NCBI GenBank assembly: GCA_947095535.1
Contig: OX352774.1
Span: 31,326,496 to 31,390,495, forward strand
Length of the DNA stretch: 64,000 bases
Origin: Poecilobothrus nobilitatus
Lineage: Eukaryota; Arthropoda; Insecta; Diptera; Dolichopodidae
Direction: 5' to 3'
The notes beneath the pieces were generated by a model. The model was not told the DNA's origin. It did not search any database and saw only the letters and a program-made list of their open reading frames with translations. A program made the translations under genes and the position numbers. Of this stretch, positions 48,361-60,193 are shown one piece after another; within the stretch, counting starts at the first letter, position 1, and every line of letters starts with the position of its first letter.

Positions 48361-49800
48361 CTTTAATTTTTATGTCTTGCCGAAGAAAAGTTTTTACAGG
48401 TGCCTAAGTTACAGGTGTCTAAAAATAGCAAATTTTCAATTTTTGAGGCGTAATAACTCTTAAAGAGGGGGCGTTACCAAAAAATTTTCTGAGGAAACTT
48501 ATACTAATTCTAAAAGTTCTTTCTTGTCTCAAAATTTCAGATTCCTATCTAAAGGGGTGCCGGAGTTATGAAAAAAGAAATTTCATGCAAAATGTGGTTT
48601 TCACATAACGGTAAATTTAAATCGTAAATTACAAAATATTACATAATTTTGATATTGTTTTATATAGATAATAAAATTTTCGATCTTCTACCGGTTTTAG
48701 ATTGCAAAACTATTACGCAAAGCCCGAGATATATACATCTGAAAATGGAGCTTTTTTACAATTTTGAAGAGCTGCAGCTTTGGAACCCTTTACAACTAAA
48801 ATAAACCTTTCACACACGTAAAAATATATTATTGTAGCTTTCATTTTCATGTCTTGCCGAAGAAAAATTTTTACAGGTGCCTAAGTTACAGGTGTCTAAA
48901 AATAGCAAATTTTCAATTTTTGAGGCGTAATAACTCTTAAAGAGGGGGCGTTACCAAAAAATTTTCTGAGGAAACTTATACTAATTCTAAAAGTTCTTTC
49001 TTGTCTCAAAATTTCAGGTTCCTATCTAAAGGGGTGCCGGAGTTATGAAAAAAGAAATTTCATGCAAAATGTGGTTTTCACATAACGGTAAATTTAAATA
49101 GTAAATTACAAAATATTACATAATTTTGATATTGTTTTATATAGATAATAAAATTTTCGATCTTCTGCCGGTTTTAGATTGCAAAACTATTACGCAGAGC
49201 CCGAGATATATACATCTGAAAATGGGGCTTTTTTACAACTTTGAAGAGCTGCAACTTTGGAACCCTTTACAATTAAAATAAACCTTTCACACACGTAAAA
49301 ATATATTATTGTAGCTTTAATTTTTACATCTTGCAGAAGTAAAATGTGTGCAGGTTCCTAAGTTACAGGTGTTTAAAAATAGCAAATTTTCAATTTTTAA
49401 GCCCTAATAGCTCATAAACAGGGGGTGGTCCGAAAAAATTTTCTGAGCAAACTTATACTAATTCTAAAAGTTCTTTCTTGCCTCAAAATTTCAAGCTTGT
49501 ATCTAGAAGCGTGCCGGAGTTATGAAAGTAGAAAAATCATGCAAAATTTGGTTTTCACATAACGGTAAATTTAAATACTAAATTTAAAAAAATTGTATAA
49601 TTTTGATATTAATTTACAAAGATAAAAGAAATACCTGTCGAATGACGTTTTCAGATTGAAAAAATCTTAAGCAGAACATAAGATATATGCATTTAAAAAT
49701 AGGGCTTTTTCAAAGTTTGAGGGGGTGTAGCTCCGTAATGAGGGGGGCTACATGAAAAAGTTGTTCCACAAAATTATTTTTTTTATGAGACCTACCTATG
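48361..49800 (+). repeat. 477-bp tandem units inside family B
   Basis: Units start at 48361, 48838 and 49315, each at 'gctttaattttta' or 'gctttcattttca'. The first two differ at only about ten positions over 477 bp by eye. The third is clearly diverged and is the one that joins the normal 3' end. The first two therefore arose by a recent duplication of an internal unit. Confidence 0.85.
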
Positions 49801-49850
49801 GTTAAAATTTTTTTTCTCTATCTTTAACGGTGTAGAAGTTTTGTAAACAG

Positions 49851-49900
49851 ACGGACGGACGGACGGACGGACGGACGGACGGACGGACGGACGGACGGAC
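49851..49900 (+). repeat. ACGG tetranucleotide tract
   Basis: Twelve and a half uninterrupted ACGG units. The same position in other family A and B copies carries only two to four units (15274-15294, 43620-43640, 3985-4005), so this copy has expanded a pre-existing seed. Confidence 0.9.
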
Positions 49901-49956
49901 AGAGTGAAACTAATAAGCACATTTTTTCAAAATTTTTTTGGAAATGTGCTAAAAAC

Positions 49957-51120
49957 GAATTAGTAGACCGAATTTTTTTTCTACAACCTTTTTCTCTAAA
50001 TCCTAACTCTGGTTGATGCTTAGTTCCTTCCTTTAAAATTGATTATATTCCGTGACATGAAATTGAACTAAAAAAAAAAAACAAAATTAATGGTGTTTGG
50101 ATGGTCCCAGAAATTCTAACTATTTTTTTATACTCAATACTATTAAAAAATGACAAAAAAAAAAAAAAATAAATACCAAAACACTTAAAAAAAAAACAAC
50201 ACTAGAACAACAACAATAAATATTTTAAAATAAAAAATTCACAGTTAAAAATCAAAGAACCGTTGCATAGTGTAAAAAATAGTAGTAAAAAACAACCTTG
50301 ATGATTGAGATACAATGATAATAAAGGTTTATAAAGAATAGAGAAAAACCAAAAACAAAACAAAAAAGTAAACAAGAACGGTACTATCAGGATTTTAAGT
50401 TTCTTTGAATACACAAAAAACCATTGAAAACAAATTTTTTTGTTTTGCTCCATTGAAAAATAACAGTTATTGTAAAGGTTTCTTTGGTTTTTTATAGAGT
50501 CTTTTTAACTTTCCTTTTTTTTGTTTTTTTTTTATGTCCTGAATTTATTGTTGTTTAATGATAGAAAGGATATTTAAAAAGAATCCATCTTTTTAAAATA
50601 CATATACATATGAACGTATTTACATAATATGAATCTACAGTTTTGTAAACAAACGGTAATCAAAAGCGACATTTGTTCATTGATCTCATTATCAATTAAT
50701 AACAACTAGATCGAAAAGTAAGAATCTTTAAAACTAAAAATTTATAAAAATCTTGAAAACATAATTTAAATATTATTAATTTTTTCTTGTAATCTTGCAA
50801 CTAATCAGTCATTGATTGCAACTTTGAAGCACATATTTAAAAATTGAATCCGAATTCCGTAATGGATATCTTCTCTTTAATAATTTTCTCTATACGTTTT
50901 ATAACATTAGTTTATTGATTCTTAGCATCAACTGGGAGGGCTTTAATCCGAGCAAGATATGTGCATCTAGGAGCATATTAATTGCTTTGCCGAAGATGAA
51001 CTGCCCTTTAAAGATTTTTATTTTTCTAGAGACAGTACGGCTAGCAGAAGTATTATAAGTTGAGAAAAAAAATCCACAACACATAATAACGGAGGTAACA
51101 CAATAGATCGATATCAAAAC
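49957..51120. other. AT-rich DNA, homopolymer-rich
   Basis: No gene recognised. A and T runs are common between 50060 and 50700. Minus-strand frames at 50202-50453 and 50899-51117 show no domain I can support, although the latter abuts a LINE fragment and could be its decayed continuation. Confidence 0.5.
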
Positions 51121-51515
51121 GTCGCAGTGTTACTTCTACCCTTTAGATTAGATTTATTTAAGAGGTATAAATGACAGTGCGACCTTTTGATGTAGACTAT
51201 TATTGGTTATTTACGCATTTCTATTACAAAGGGATCTACCAACTGTCGTGAGAAGTGTTGTCATAAGCCCCTTCTATATCCAGAAATGGCCAAACCACAA
51301 TTTCCTTACATTCAAATGCTCTACCTATAGTATTGCTCAATACATTTAGGGTAGTTTCAGTTGATCTTCCTGCACGATATACGTTCTGACTCCAATGTAA
51401 AGGTATTAGTTTCAGCACTATTGTTCGAATATAATTATCAAATATTTTTTTCATCATTTTCAACCAAAACGATGTTAGACTAATTAGTCTGAAGGGTTTA
51501 GGGTTGGTGATGTAC
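51121..51515 (-). pseudogene. Non-LTR reverse transcriptase fragment (RNase H-type LINE clade)
   Basis: The minus strand from about 51510 reads PKPFRLISLTSFWLK, then NYIRTIVLKLIPLHWSQNVYRAGRSTETTLNVL and FLDIEGAYDNTSHD. These are conserved reverse transcriptase blocks; the last holds the first catalytic Asp (FLDIEGAYD). Further down, VDPFVIEM and VLPPLLCVVD recall the region before the YADD box, with stops between. 'YRAGRSTETAL' and 'FLDIEGAFDNTS' are typical of I/LOA/R1-type elements, the same group suggested for 28140-29250, so both may be pieces of one family. It is broken by stops and lacks the YADD box. Confidence 0.75.
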
Positions 51516-52882
51516 TTATTAAACTACAATAATCTACTCCTTAAATTACAATAATCTAATAGCATCAAAACAAAGTATTAAAATCATAAACCAAGAAATT
51601 AATAAATCTTTATCCAAACTACTTACTAATTACTCACTGGCTCAAATTCAAAAATAACTATATTACAGTACTGTTAAAATGACTATTATATAAATGAATG
51701 ATAGAAAAGATTTTATTAAGACATTAATATTTTTTTTTTGAAAAGCATACTTTTAGGAGTACCTAATATAGTTAACAGTATCATTTCTCCCTACATGGTG
51801 TAGAAAAAAACAAAAAACTGATACAACCTAATAATACACACATTTTACGTAAAATATTTAGAAAAAAAAAAACCCGATAACGGTGTATTGAACTTGTATT
51901 GATAAAAATTTTACATATCATTTACCGTTATGAAAAAAAAAAAACTTAAGTAAGAAAAAAAAAAGAAAACATTAAAACAGTTATAAAGAACTTAAAAATG
52001 GATGATGATGATATGGGTTCATAAGTTTTTTTTTTCGTTTTTTTTTTTTTTTTTTTTTCTTAAATTCACCATCCCGATATAGTGGATGGGTTTTAAATAT
52101 TGAATCTGGTAGAACTAAATGTAAAATATAGTTCAATATATAGATAATAATATTGAAAAGGATGATTTTGAAATTAAAGTGGAGAATGTGTAGTCGTGCT
52201 TATAATTTCATCAATGCCATCGAATTAAAAGAGAGTAAAATAAGTATAAGTAAGTAAGTAAGTAAGTAAAAATAAGAATAAGAAATAAAATTTTATTAAC
52301 CAGATTTCAAGGATTCTTTAAAAAAATACATACATGTAATGCAAATATATGTATACTCGTAATATAGATGGAGATGTATGAAAAAGTTCAAATTACAAGA
52401 AAAAAAAAAAACAAATCAATGAATGCTATTTTAATATGATGATTTGATTATATTTAACATTCACTCAACAAAAAAATAAAATAAAAAACTTTATCATAAA
52501 ATTGATTCAATAATAATGTATTTTTAAGTTTCATTTATAACAAAAAAAGCATAAAACTACATTACTTATAGTCTTTGAAGTTATAGTTAATTTATACCCC
52601 CACATATATTATATATATCTGATTATATAACTTTTGATTGAGTTTAATTTTCTTAATATTAAATCAATATTATAAGAATATAATACAAGTTGTTATAAAT
52701 TTAAAAAAATGTTGTTTTGTTTAAACATAAAATTTTTCTTAACAGATTTTTAAATTCTTAAAAAATTTGTAATCAATGCACACAATATAAAACTTATAAG
52801 GATTTTTCTTGCAGGGGAAATGAAATCTTTGGGTAAATAAATTTTTGAGTACTAAATCTTTTATTTGATTTAAATGTATAGG
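51516..52882. other. AT-rich DNA, homopolymer-rich
   Basis: No gene. It contains A/T runs (T21 near 52039-52058) and a TAAG repeat listed separately. Confidence 0.55.
52241..52268 (+). repeat. TAAG tetranucleotide repeat
   Basis: About six 'taag' units with one interruption. Confidence 0.85.
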
Positions 52883-52994
52883 CAAATAATCAACGGCTTA
52901 GTGAAATTAATGATTCCAGAAACTGAAACTTAGTTAAATATGAATAATAAATGACTTAGTGGATGCTCTATGCTCCTTATAGGCATTTGGCAAG
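52883..52994 (+). mobile_element. tRNA-headed SINE body type 2, 3' fragment
   Basis: 'aataatcaacggcttagtga', 'ccagaaactgaaacttag', 'gaataataaatgacttagtg' and 'tatgctccttatagg' appear in the same order as at 10719-10831 (minus) and 18498-18592. It ends 'ggcaag' plus an A run. Confidence 0.5.
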
Positions 52995-53129
52995 AAAAAA
53001 AAAATCTTTAATTTACAAAAACCAGTAACAAGTATTTAAAACCAAAATACAAAGTCAATACTAAAAAAATCAAGTAAAAATAGTTAATTACGTTTTCGTC
53101 AAAATTTTTAAATGTCCTGTTAAGAAAAT

Positions 53130-53500
53130 TGTGACACTTAAAAGTTGCTTTCGGCAGTTAAGGAAACCCTATATATATAAGAAAAGTCATTAACATATTA
53201 TATCGTGCCTAAAATTAAAAAACTTTTTAACCTGTTATAACTCTAAAACGGTGTAGAACTTTCGTAAAACGGATGAAAGAACAATTGAACGGACGGACTG
53301 AAACATAAGTAATAAGCAATAATGTGCTAAAAATTGTTGCTACACTTTTCTAAATTAATATGACAAGTAAAGCATTTTAAAAAATTACAATTATTTTTCT
53401 TTAAAGCAGTTTTGTTAGCAAATAGATGGATAGACGGACAGAGTGAAGTTCATAAAGACTGTTTTTTTTTTGAAAATGCATTAAACAGAAATTAAATTAC
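53130..53500 (+). repeat. Family B repeat, decayed fragments
   Basis: Two short 3'-end fragments follow each other. The first has 'ggaaaccctatatatataag', 'cggacggactgaaac' and 'gtgctaaaaattg' (to about 53335). The second has 'gatagacggacagagtgaag' (about 53430-53450). Both correspond to the CGGAC-containing end of family B. Confidence 0.45.
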
Positions 53501-53590
53501 TTTCAAAATAATGATAATATTATGATCTGCAGTACTTAGTATATTAACTAGTAATCTAAAACATTAAAATAATTAATAAAGAATTCTTGT

Positions 53591-53812
53591 ACCAGATAAT
53601 AGATGGCAACACAAATATAGTATTTTTGTTTTATAATCTTCTGTAATACCAAGAACCGAGTAATGAAATGGTAAATGAAATTAATGATTAAATCTCGTTT
53701 AACTTTTTTAAAGAGTATTAAGACCAGAGCATCCGTTAAATGTGTTATTGTTGAAAGCTTAAATTGAAATGAATAATAAGATACTTAGTAGATGCTCTGG
53801 TCGTTATTACAC
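53591..53812 (+). mobile_element. Variant tRNA-headed SINE body type 2
   Basis: 'agataatagatggcaacaca' is shared with 58569 ('agataatagatggcgcaca'). 'gaataataagatacttagta' is shared with the other body type 2 copies. A short inverted pair 'accagagcatc' / 'gatgctctggt' lies at about 53724 and 53790. No tRNA head was recognised. Confidence 0.35.
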
Positions 53813-54446
53813 CTTAAAACAGTTAAAGAGAATTAAAAACAAAATGAAAACTGGATTAAAAACAATTAAAAGAACTTTTTAATTCTGAATTAAGAACAGA
53901 TTTTTTATCTAAATCCAATTTGTCCCTTTAATTTACTGACCCTTTTTCGGATTTTGTGGTGTGATAATTACTACTTTACGATTAATATGCACTATTAAAT
54001 GTATGATGTTATTTAAAAAACAAACAAATGTATGATGGCATTTTAAGCCGAATTGACTCCCATTATTTCTTTTTATAAAATCCCAAGTATATGTGTTATC
54101 CGACACCATCATATTCTAGTCTTCAGTTAAAAGATACCAAAAAAAAAGAACATTTTTACTTTCAAAAAGACTTGTTTTCATATAACTTGTAATATTTTAT
54201 TGTATTCTTTTTAAAAAAAAATTAAGTCAACTGATAAAAAACTAATAAAAATATTCCCTGTAATGGAAAAAAATTAATAAAGATTATTGTAAATAGAATA
54301 TGATGAAAACTTCAAACATATCATTGGCACATCAAGACATAACTACATCGAATTTACTAAAATACACAGGGATAATTAAGATGTCCTTTAAAATGAAAAT
54401 CAATTAATAGTTTTTGTTATATTTAATTTGAAAATATTGTAGATAC

Positions 54447-54450
<4 letters not shown>
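53813..54450. other. AT-rich DNA
   Basis: No gene or recognised repeat was seen. Confidence 0.5.
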
Positions 54451-54481
<31 letters not shown>

Positions 54482-55652
54482 TTATTTCTCATTTATTTAC
54501 AAAAGAGCTGTTAAGCTCGTACAGAATATATTTAATTAATTTGTTATTTCATTAATTACAGAGTTACCATAAAGTGCAATATTATAATTTAATTTTAAAA
54601 AATTAAACGAGTGTAGACTAGTGTTAAGTTACTAAAGTTAGTGAGATTTATAATTTCAAAAATTAGTTTAGTATTGTGAGATTTATAATTTCTTTTTTTA
54701 TATTTTTAAATTTTTGACAATTTAAATATTTTTAATCAGATGGTAACATGTTATATGCACGCATGCTACTGTTTAGTATTGATTCCAATTCACCCAATTT
54801 GTTACCTGTAGAGTAACGTAGATGATATGAATTTCTGGTGTTGTACTGGTGTACCAACATCTTAGTTTGTTGACATTTCTATGTTCGTTTTTATATTATT
54901 TGATTGTGTTTTATGAATATGAAGAATTTGTGATAATTCAATATTATCTTTTATTTTCAATATTTCAAATTTTTTGTGTATTCCGTTTGTTGACGTTCGA
55001 CTAGAAATATTGTATAAATTTGTTATTGCTTTATTTTGAATTCGTTGTAATTTTACAATATTTTTATTAAAACTGATACGCCATATTACCCCATATACAT
55101 ATACCGACCTTTTTAATTTGCAATAAAGTCTGTTTCCTAATTTTTTAAATAAAACTGCAATTCTTCTCAGTTTTGGTAACAGTTCCTCAACGTGATGGTT
55201 CCAATTTATTTCATCATCAAGAATTGCCCCTAAACATTTTTATTTATTGGTCCTTTTTATCTTATGAGTATTGTATTTCGCTGTGAAATTTGTGGTTTTG
55301 GCTTTTATGAGCATAAATTTAGTTTTATTGATGTTGACCGTCAATTTATGCATGTTCATCCAATCGTTTATTAGTGGCATATTTTCATTCATCGCTTCTT
55401 CCAAATCAATGTAGTTGTCTTCGGCATAGACCAGTGCTAAATCATCTGAAAATAAGAAAAGGTTCCTTCTTAGAGGTAAGTTTCCTCTACTACTGATGTA
55501 GCATGAGAATAGTGCGGGTCCTAATGCATTTCCCTGTACCACAGCAAATTGGTTTGTTGTTGGGTGCTTTTGATACCATCACATTCGACATATTGTTTTC
55601 TATTGTTGAAGTAGTTTTGGAACCATTTGTATTCGCTTCCTCTTACGCCATA
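54451..55652 (-). mobile_element. 5'-truncated CR1/Jockey-like LINE with poly(A) tail
   Basis: On the minus strand the element runs from a truncated reverse transcriptase (about 55652) through C-terminal sequence to a 3' end with 'aataaatgagaaataaata'. That holds AATAAA polyadenylation signals and leads directly into a 29-base A tail, the T run 54451-54479. The coherent end structure shows that this copy came from a polyadenylated transcript. The 5' end is abrupt, as in most LINE copies. A target-site duplication was not identified. Confidence 0.8.
54900..55652 (-). pseudogene. LINE reverse transcriptase C-terminal half, CR1/Jockey-like
   Basis: The order on the minus strand is YGVRGSEYKWFQNYFNNRKQ (from 55652), then QGNALGPALFSCYI near 55535 (the usual QGSVLGPLLF block). 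Next is FSDDLALVY near 55455, the YADD active-site box with F-S for Y-A but both Asp kept. Then come INDWMNMHKLTVNINKTKFM (about 55360), CLGAILDDEINWNHHVEELL (about 55230) and LQRIQNKAI (about 55040). The frame breaks near 55545 and at a stop near 55238, and again towards 54850. It is not functional. The block order and wording fit CR1/Jockey-type elements without RNase H. Confidence 0.8.
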
Positions 55653-56734
55653 ATATAAACAAATAAAATGTGGGTGGATAATGCGATATAAAAATATGAA
55701 TTATTTTCAAGTCTCACCATTTTCAATTATTCATTTTTACTATTCATATGAAACTTCTGTTAAATTTTTTAAAATTTTTAAAATTATTTTTTTTTTTATA
55801 CTTTAATATATTTTTATTTATTTAATATCAAATTTTTTTTTCTTTTCTTTTTAGATTCAATTCAAGGTCAACTTGACTAACTTCTAATAAAAGTGATTTT
55901 CTTTTTGTGTAAAATATCCTTTAAAAAAATTTCATTAGATATTAAAAAAAAAAAAATATTAATGGAAATAAATAGTTAAATAAAAAAGTCAATAAATCAA
56001 AAAAAAAAAAAAAAAAAGAAAGAAAATAATGATGCAATATTTAACATAATAATAATAGAAAAAAAAAAGAATTAAAAAAAAAAAGGTTTTAAAAAAAAAA
56101 ATTTACAACAATTCTTTGGAAAACAAAATTAACAAAATTATTAAGATTAGAAGCTTAGAAAGGATATAAAATTTAATAAAATGAAATCAATTAAATTAAT
56201 GTAAGTATCTAAAATAATTTAAATACATTTTTTCTCTTTAATTTATTTTACATTAAATATAAAAATTAATAAATATTAACGTATATAATATTAATTCCTT
56301 GGAGTTACTTCATAAAGTATTTTACTTTAATCAGATATAATACCCCTTCTAGTACATTTTGAAGACAAATTCACCAAATGCATGAATTTAAGTTAAACTA
56401 GGGATAGTGAACCAATTTTTATCGGAACTGGTTAGTTCCTTTATTTACTGAAAAGAAAATAATTTTGTTTTTAGTTTGTTGCAAGAACTTACGGTTCTGT
56501 TAAGCCTGTATGATGGTCCCTATATATATCACACATCTCGTATGGCATCACCTTTAAGAAAATATTATAGTGCCGGCATGATGGGTAAACATCGTTTAAA
56601 TCGATGTGTTACTTTAAAATAATAATATATACTCCTACTCAAATAAAAACTCTTTACAGAATTTCTTAGATTTCATTGATATTTACCATTCCTTTTTTAT
56701 CGCAATTTTTTTTAGAATGTGTTGATTTTTTCAA
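55653..56734. other. Homopolymer-rich DNA
   Basis: No gene was found. Very dense A runs lie between 55920 and 56110, and the remainder is AT-rich. Confidence 0.55.
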
Positions 56735-57110
56735 TGTGTCCGTTTATTCAGCATATCCAGCTTACAAAACTTCTTTGCCATTTAAAATTGGATAATGGAA
56801 TTTTAGCCACAGTTTAACCTCATAAAAACAAATTATTTTACATAATAACTGTTTTTTTGGGTCAACCTATTTCGAATATACAGATCTAAAAATTACAAAA
56901 ACCCCTAATTGCAAATGTTTAATATCTCACGTTCTGCTGCTGAATACTTTTTTAATCTGAAAACGCCAGAGATCAAGATTTTAAACTTTATCAATTTTAT
57001 TTGAATATAAAATATATTTATAAAATAATTTTTTGCAATTTAATATGTGTTTAAATTTACCATTACCAAAATTTTGAAAAGTTCTTTTGTCCGTCCGTAT
57101 TTCCGAAACA
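56735..57110 (-). repeat. Family B repeat, decayed minus-strand copy
   Basis: Complements of family B boxes appear in reverse order. 'tccgtttattcagc' stands for the CGGAC region and 'cttacaaaacttc' for 'gaagttttgtaaa'. Then come 'acctcataaaaacaaatta', 'aatatctcacgttctgctgc' and 'gaaaacgcca'. Divergence is high. Confidence 0.45.
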
Positions 57111-58435
57111 CTTTTAGTCAGAAACTTGAAATTTTTAAAATAAGTATATTTAATAAGAGTTATCAGAAAAACTATTTGTACTTTCTCCCACTTCAGAATT
57201 GTAAGAAGTTCCTATGCATAGTTCCTATATACATTATATTTTGACGTATTAATACCTTAACAGCTTCACAATTCTATATTTCTTTTTAAAGATGTACGCC
57301 TAACAATCTTTGATTTGACATACTGCTTTAGTCAATTCTACTTTTCCTGTTCCATTTCTAATTTTCCTGAGGTATTGACAAAAATATATAATGTCAATTC
57401 AACATTACATTATATACAAAAACAGCTTATTATAAAGTATTCCAATATTATTAATTGTTAATAACCGTAACAATACCATCACTGTTCCCCTTAGATCTTC
57501 ATTCAGATACCACATTTTATTTTCAGTTTCTAACAAAAAAAAAAAAAAAACCAATAAGGTGTAGCTAACAAATTCTTCATTAAATTTTTTTTTTTTTTAG
57601 CCCATATAAATTTTTCAATCTGATATTTTTTCATTTTTTTCAAATTTATTCAATAAATTCGAAATTTTTTACTAAAATATCACAGTCACACTTTTACTGT
57701 CAAACATGACAATGAAAAATTTCAAGTCAATTACCACAAAAAAAAAAAAAAACAATTTTTAAACTTTTTAATGGTATCCGCAGAAAAGAATTATTTTCAA
57801 TTATGATTTCATTTACAGTAACAAAAAAATAAAAATAATTCTAAAAATTATTAAATTAATTTTTCATCTCTTTCCTTCCTACTTTTTGTATTTCTTATAT
57901 ACATTTACCTCCGCATTCAACGTTTAAATCATTTAATGTTGACGATTCTTTTAAATAAAGCTTTTCGTTCAACGGAAAAATAAATTAAATTTCACAGCTG
58001 TCAAAAAAAAAAAATTTTTTTTTTTATTTTTATTTTTCAATCACATTCATACAAACACTTTTAATACAGTTAAATAGACATAACTTTTAAAAAAAAAATT
58101 TTTTTTTTTTGGAACAACAGATGGTCACTTTTTTAGTACTCTTTTTTTTAAAAGAGAAAAAGGGAGAAAACATAAGAAGTATCAGAAATTTCTTATTATT
58201 CTTCTATACAATGAGATTGCCTATATATTACATAATACATTATTATTTCTCTTATAATGTAACGGATTTTCTTCATATTTTCAAAAAAATTTATGACAAA
58301 CATAATTAAGTGACAGATGATAAATTTGATGAAATCTAACTTGTCTCGAGCTCTACATATTATTTCAAAAAGTGCAAAGTTTAATTTAGTGGTGGCTAAG
58401 GTTTTAATATTGCTAAAGTTTATATGTATCTATAT
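57111..58435. other. AT-rich DNA, homopolymer-rich
   Basis: No gene recognised. Frames at 57047-57244 and 58109-58309 have no domain. A/T runs occur at 57535-57600, 57735-57755 and 58001-58110. Confidence 0.5.
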
Positions 58436-58960
58436 TGACTTACTGCATAGGGTAATGGTTAAGTTTCCGACCTCTCAATTAAAAAATTTTTAGTTAAAAG
58501 GCAGGTCAGGTGATATTCAATAGTATAGTGCATAATATGATAATATAAAATAAATAAACAAACACGTATAAAAGATAATAGATGGCGCACAAATCTTCAC
58601 CGATTTGTAAAAGGGGACAACTCGAATTTTTGGATAAAATTAAATATACTGTTTTATAGGTTTGTTAAATCTCATTTGAATGGCAAAATAAAATGTTACA
58701 AAATAAAGTAAATTTCACATAAAATCCAATTTAAAATTTACTTTTGTTTGTAAAACTGAATACAATCACAAAACTGTTTTTCGTCACCAACAAAAAAAAA
58801 CTATGACTTATAATATTTATAACGTGACTTGGACCCTTTTGCAAACGGACAACAGAAATATAATAATTCATAATCATGACAATAACTATAACCCAGTAAT
58901 CAACAGTTTAATGAAAATAATGACTCAAAAAACTGAAGTCACGTATTTTTAAAAATAGGA
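58436..58960 (+). mobile_element. tRNA-headed SINE, body type 2
   Basis: The head is 'tactgcatagggtaatggtt' (A box) with a poor B box. It is followed by 'agataatagatggcgcaca' (58569) and, about 430 bp after the head, 'taatcaacagtttaatgaaa' plus 'actcaaaaaactgaag' (58897-58944). The order head, 'agataatagatggc', 'caacggcttagtga' links the scattered body type 2 fragments into one family. Confidence 0.45.
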
Positions 58961-60182
58961 TTACCCAGTCTATGTTTCATTGACATTAAAAATACAAAAG
59001 ATTATATTGTTATATAAACAGCTACATAATCTCTGCGTATTTCCTAAAAATCTCTACTTTACCTAACCCATAATAATATAATCTCAATATTTTTGAAATA
59101 TAATATATTAAACGAAATATCAATTTTATTAAAAATTTAAACTGGACAGAAAAGGCATCAAAATGGAAAAGTAATAAATTCCCTAAGTGGGATAAAACCG
59201 TAACAAAATTCCATTTAAAATCTTTTCATTATTATTTATAAGGAAAGAATACTTTACTTATAATAATTTTTTTTTTTTTTTTTAAACAAAAATTGTATCA
59301 AAAACAATTTAACATTTTTATTTTCGCAGAAAGAAAAAAAAGTTAACGATGCATTAAAAATATATCTAATCCTCCGAGGAATGTCCCAAAACTATAGATT
59401 TTGTTTTTTTTTTTTCTTTTTTTGTTTTTTGAAAAAGTTTTAAGTACTTCCATATTAAATTGCATTTGATTTACAATAAAATCAACAACACGAACAGCAA
59501 TAAAGATGTCTTGTGTGCCAAGAGATTCGGTCCCTCACTCTTCATCCCACGTCCCTTTTTCGTGTTTTTTTTTTTTATTTTTGGAAATAAAACCAAAACT
59601 AAAATATAAAAAAACTTTTTTTCCCTTATTTCTTATTGATTATTATTGAATTTGGTACCAAAATAATGATACTAATGGTACAAAATGATAGAACTAATAT
59701 CTTTGAATGTCCTCAGATGTCCTATGAAAACTTTTAAAATGTTCTAACAAATAAAAATATTAAATTTGTATTAGAAATAAAATTTAATTTCCTTTTCTTC
59801 CTTAAAATTTAAAAAAATAATGAAATAAAAAATAAATAACTTTTCCTCTCCCCTTCCCTCCCCCAACACCGTATACTTGATCCCTTTAAATATTTAAAGG
59901 AATCCTTACAAAATTTTATTAGATTTTTTGATGCTCTCCAACCAGAATTATTAAGCATTTCACAAAGAATAAAATCTCTTGAGTAATAAGGGGTTGTTAG
60001 GCAAGGGAATTTAATAAAGACCAGTAAAAAGTGTCCTTAAAAGAAATTCAATAGTGACACCAAACAATATATAACGACTTAAAAAGAATTTGTTCTATTT
60101 AATTTTTCACATTTTTAAATATATTTCCGTTACATGAAATTTCAATTTTTCATTTCATTTAATAAATACTTTTTCTTTTTAC
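58961..60182. other. AT-rich DNA, homopolymer-rich 59.2-59.9 kb
   Basis: No gene. A short balanced patch (59505-59570, 'gtgccaagagattcggtccc') and a C-rich patch (about 59845-59870) stand out, but neither contains a recognised motif. Confidence 0.5.
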
Positions 60183-60193
60183 AATTCAAATAT

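Larger units (their letters stand above)
48131..49956 (+). repeat. Family B repeat, longest copy
   Basis: It runs from 'aaaaacaaggtagaatgtaa' to 'ggaaatgtgctaaaaac', collinear with 3326-4078 at its ends. It is longer because its middle contains three tandem units of 477 bp. Near the 3' end it has an expanded ACGG tract. No protein frame, inverted terminus or A tail was seen. Confidence 0.7.

Noticed and set aside
50899..51117. 72-residue minus-strand frame as a separate gene
   Set aside because: No domain was recognised; it may be decayed continuation of the adjacent LINE fragment, but I could not show it.
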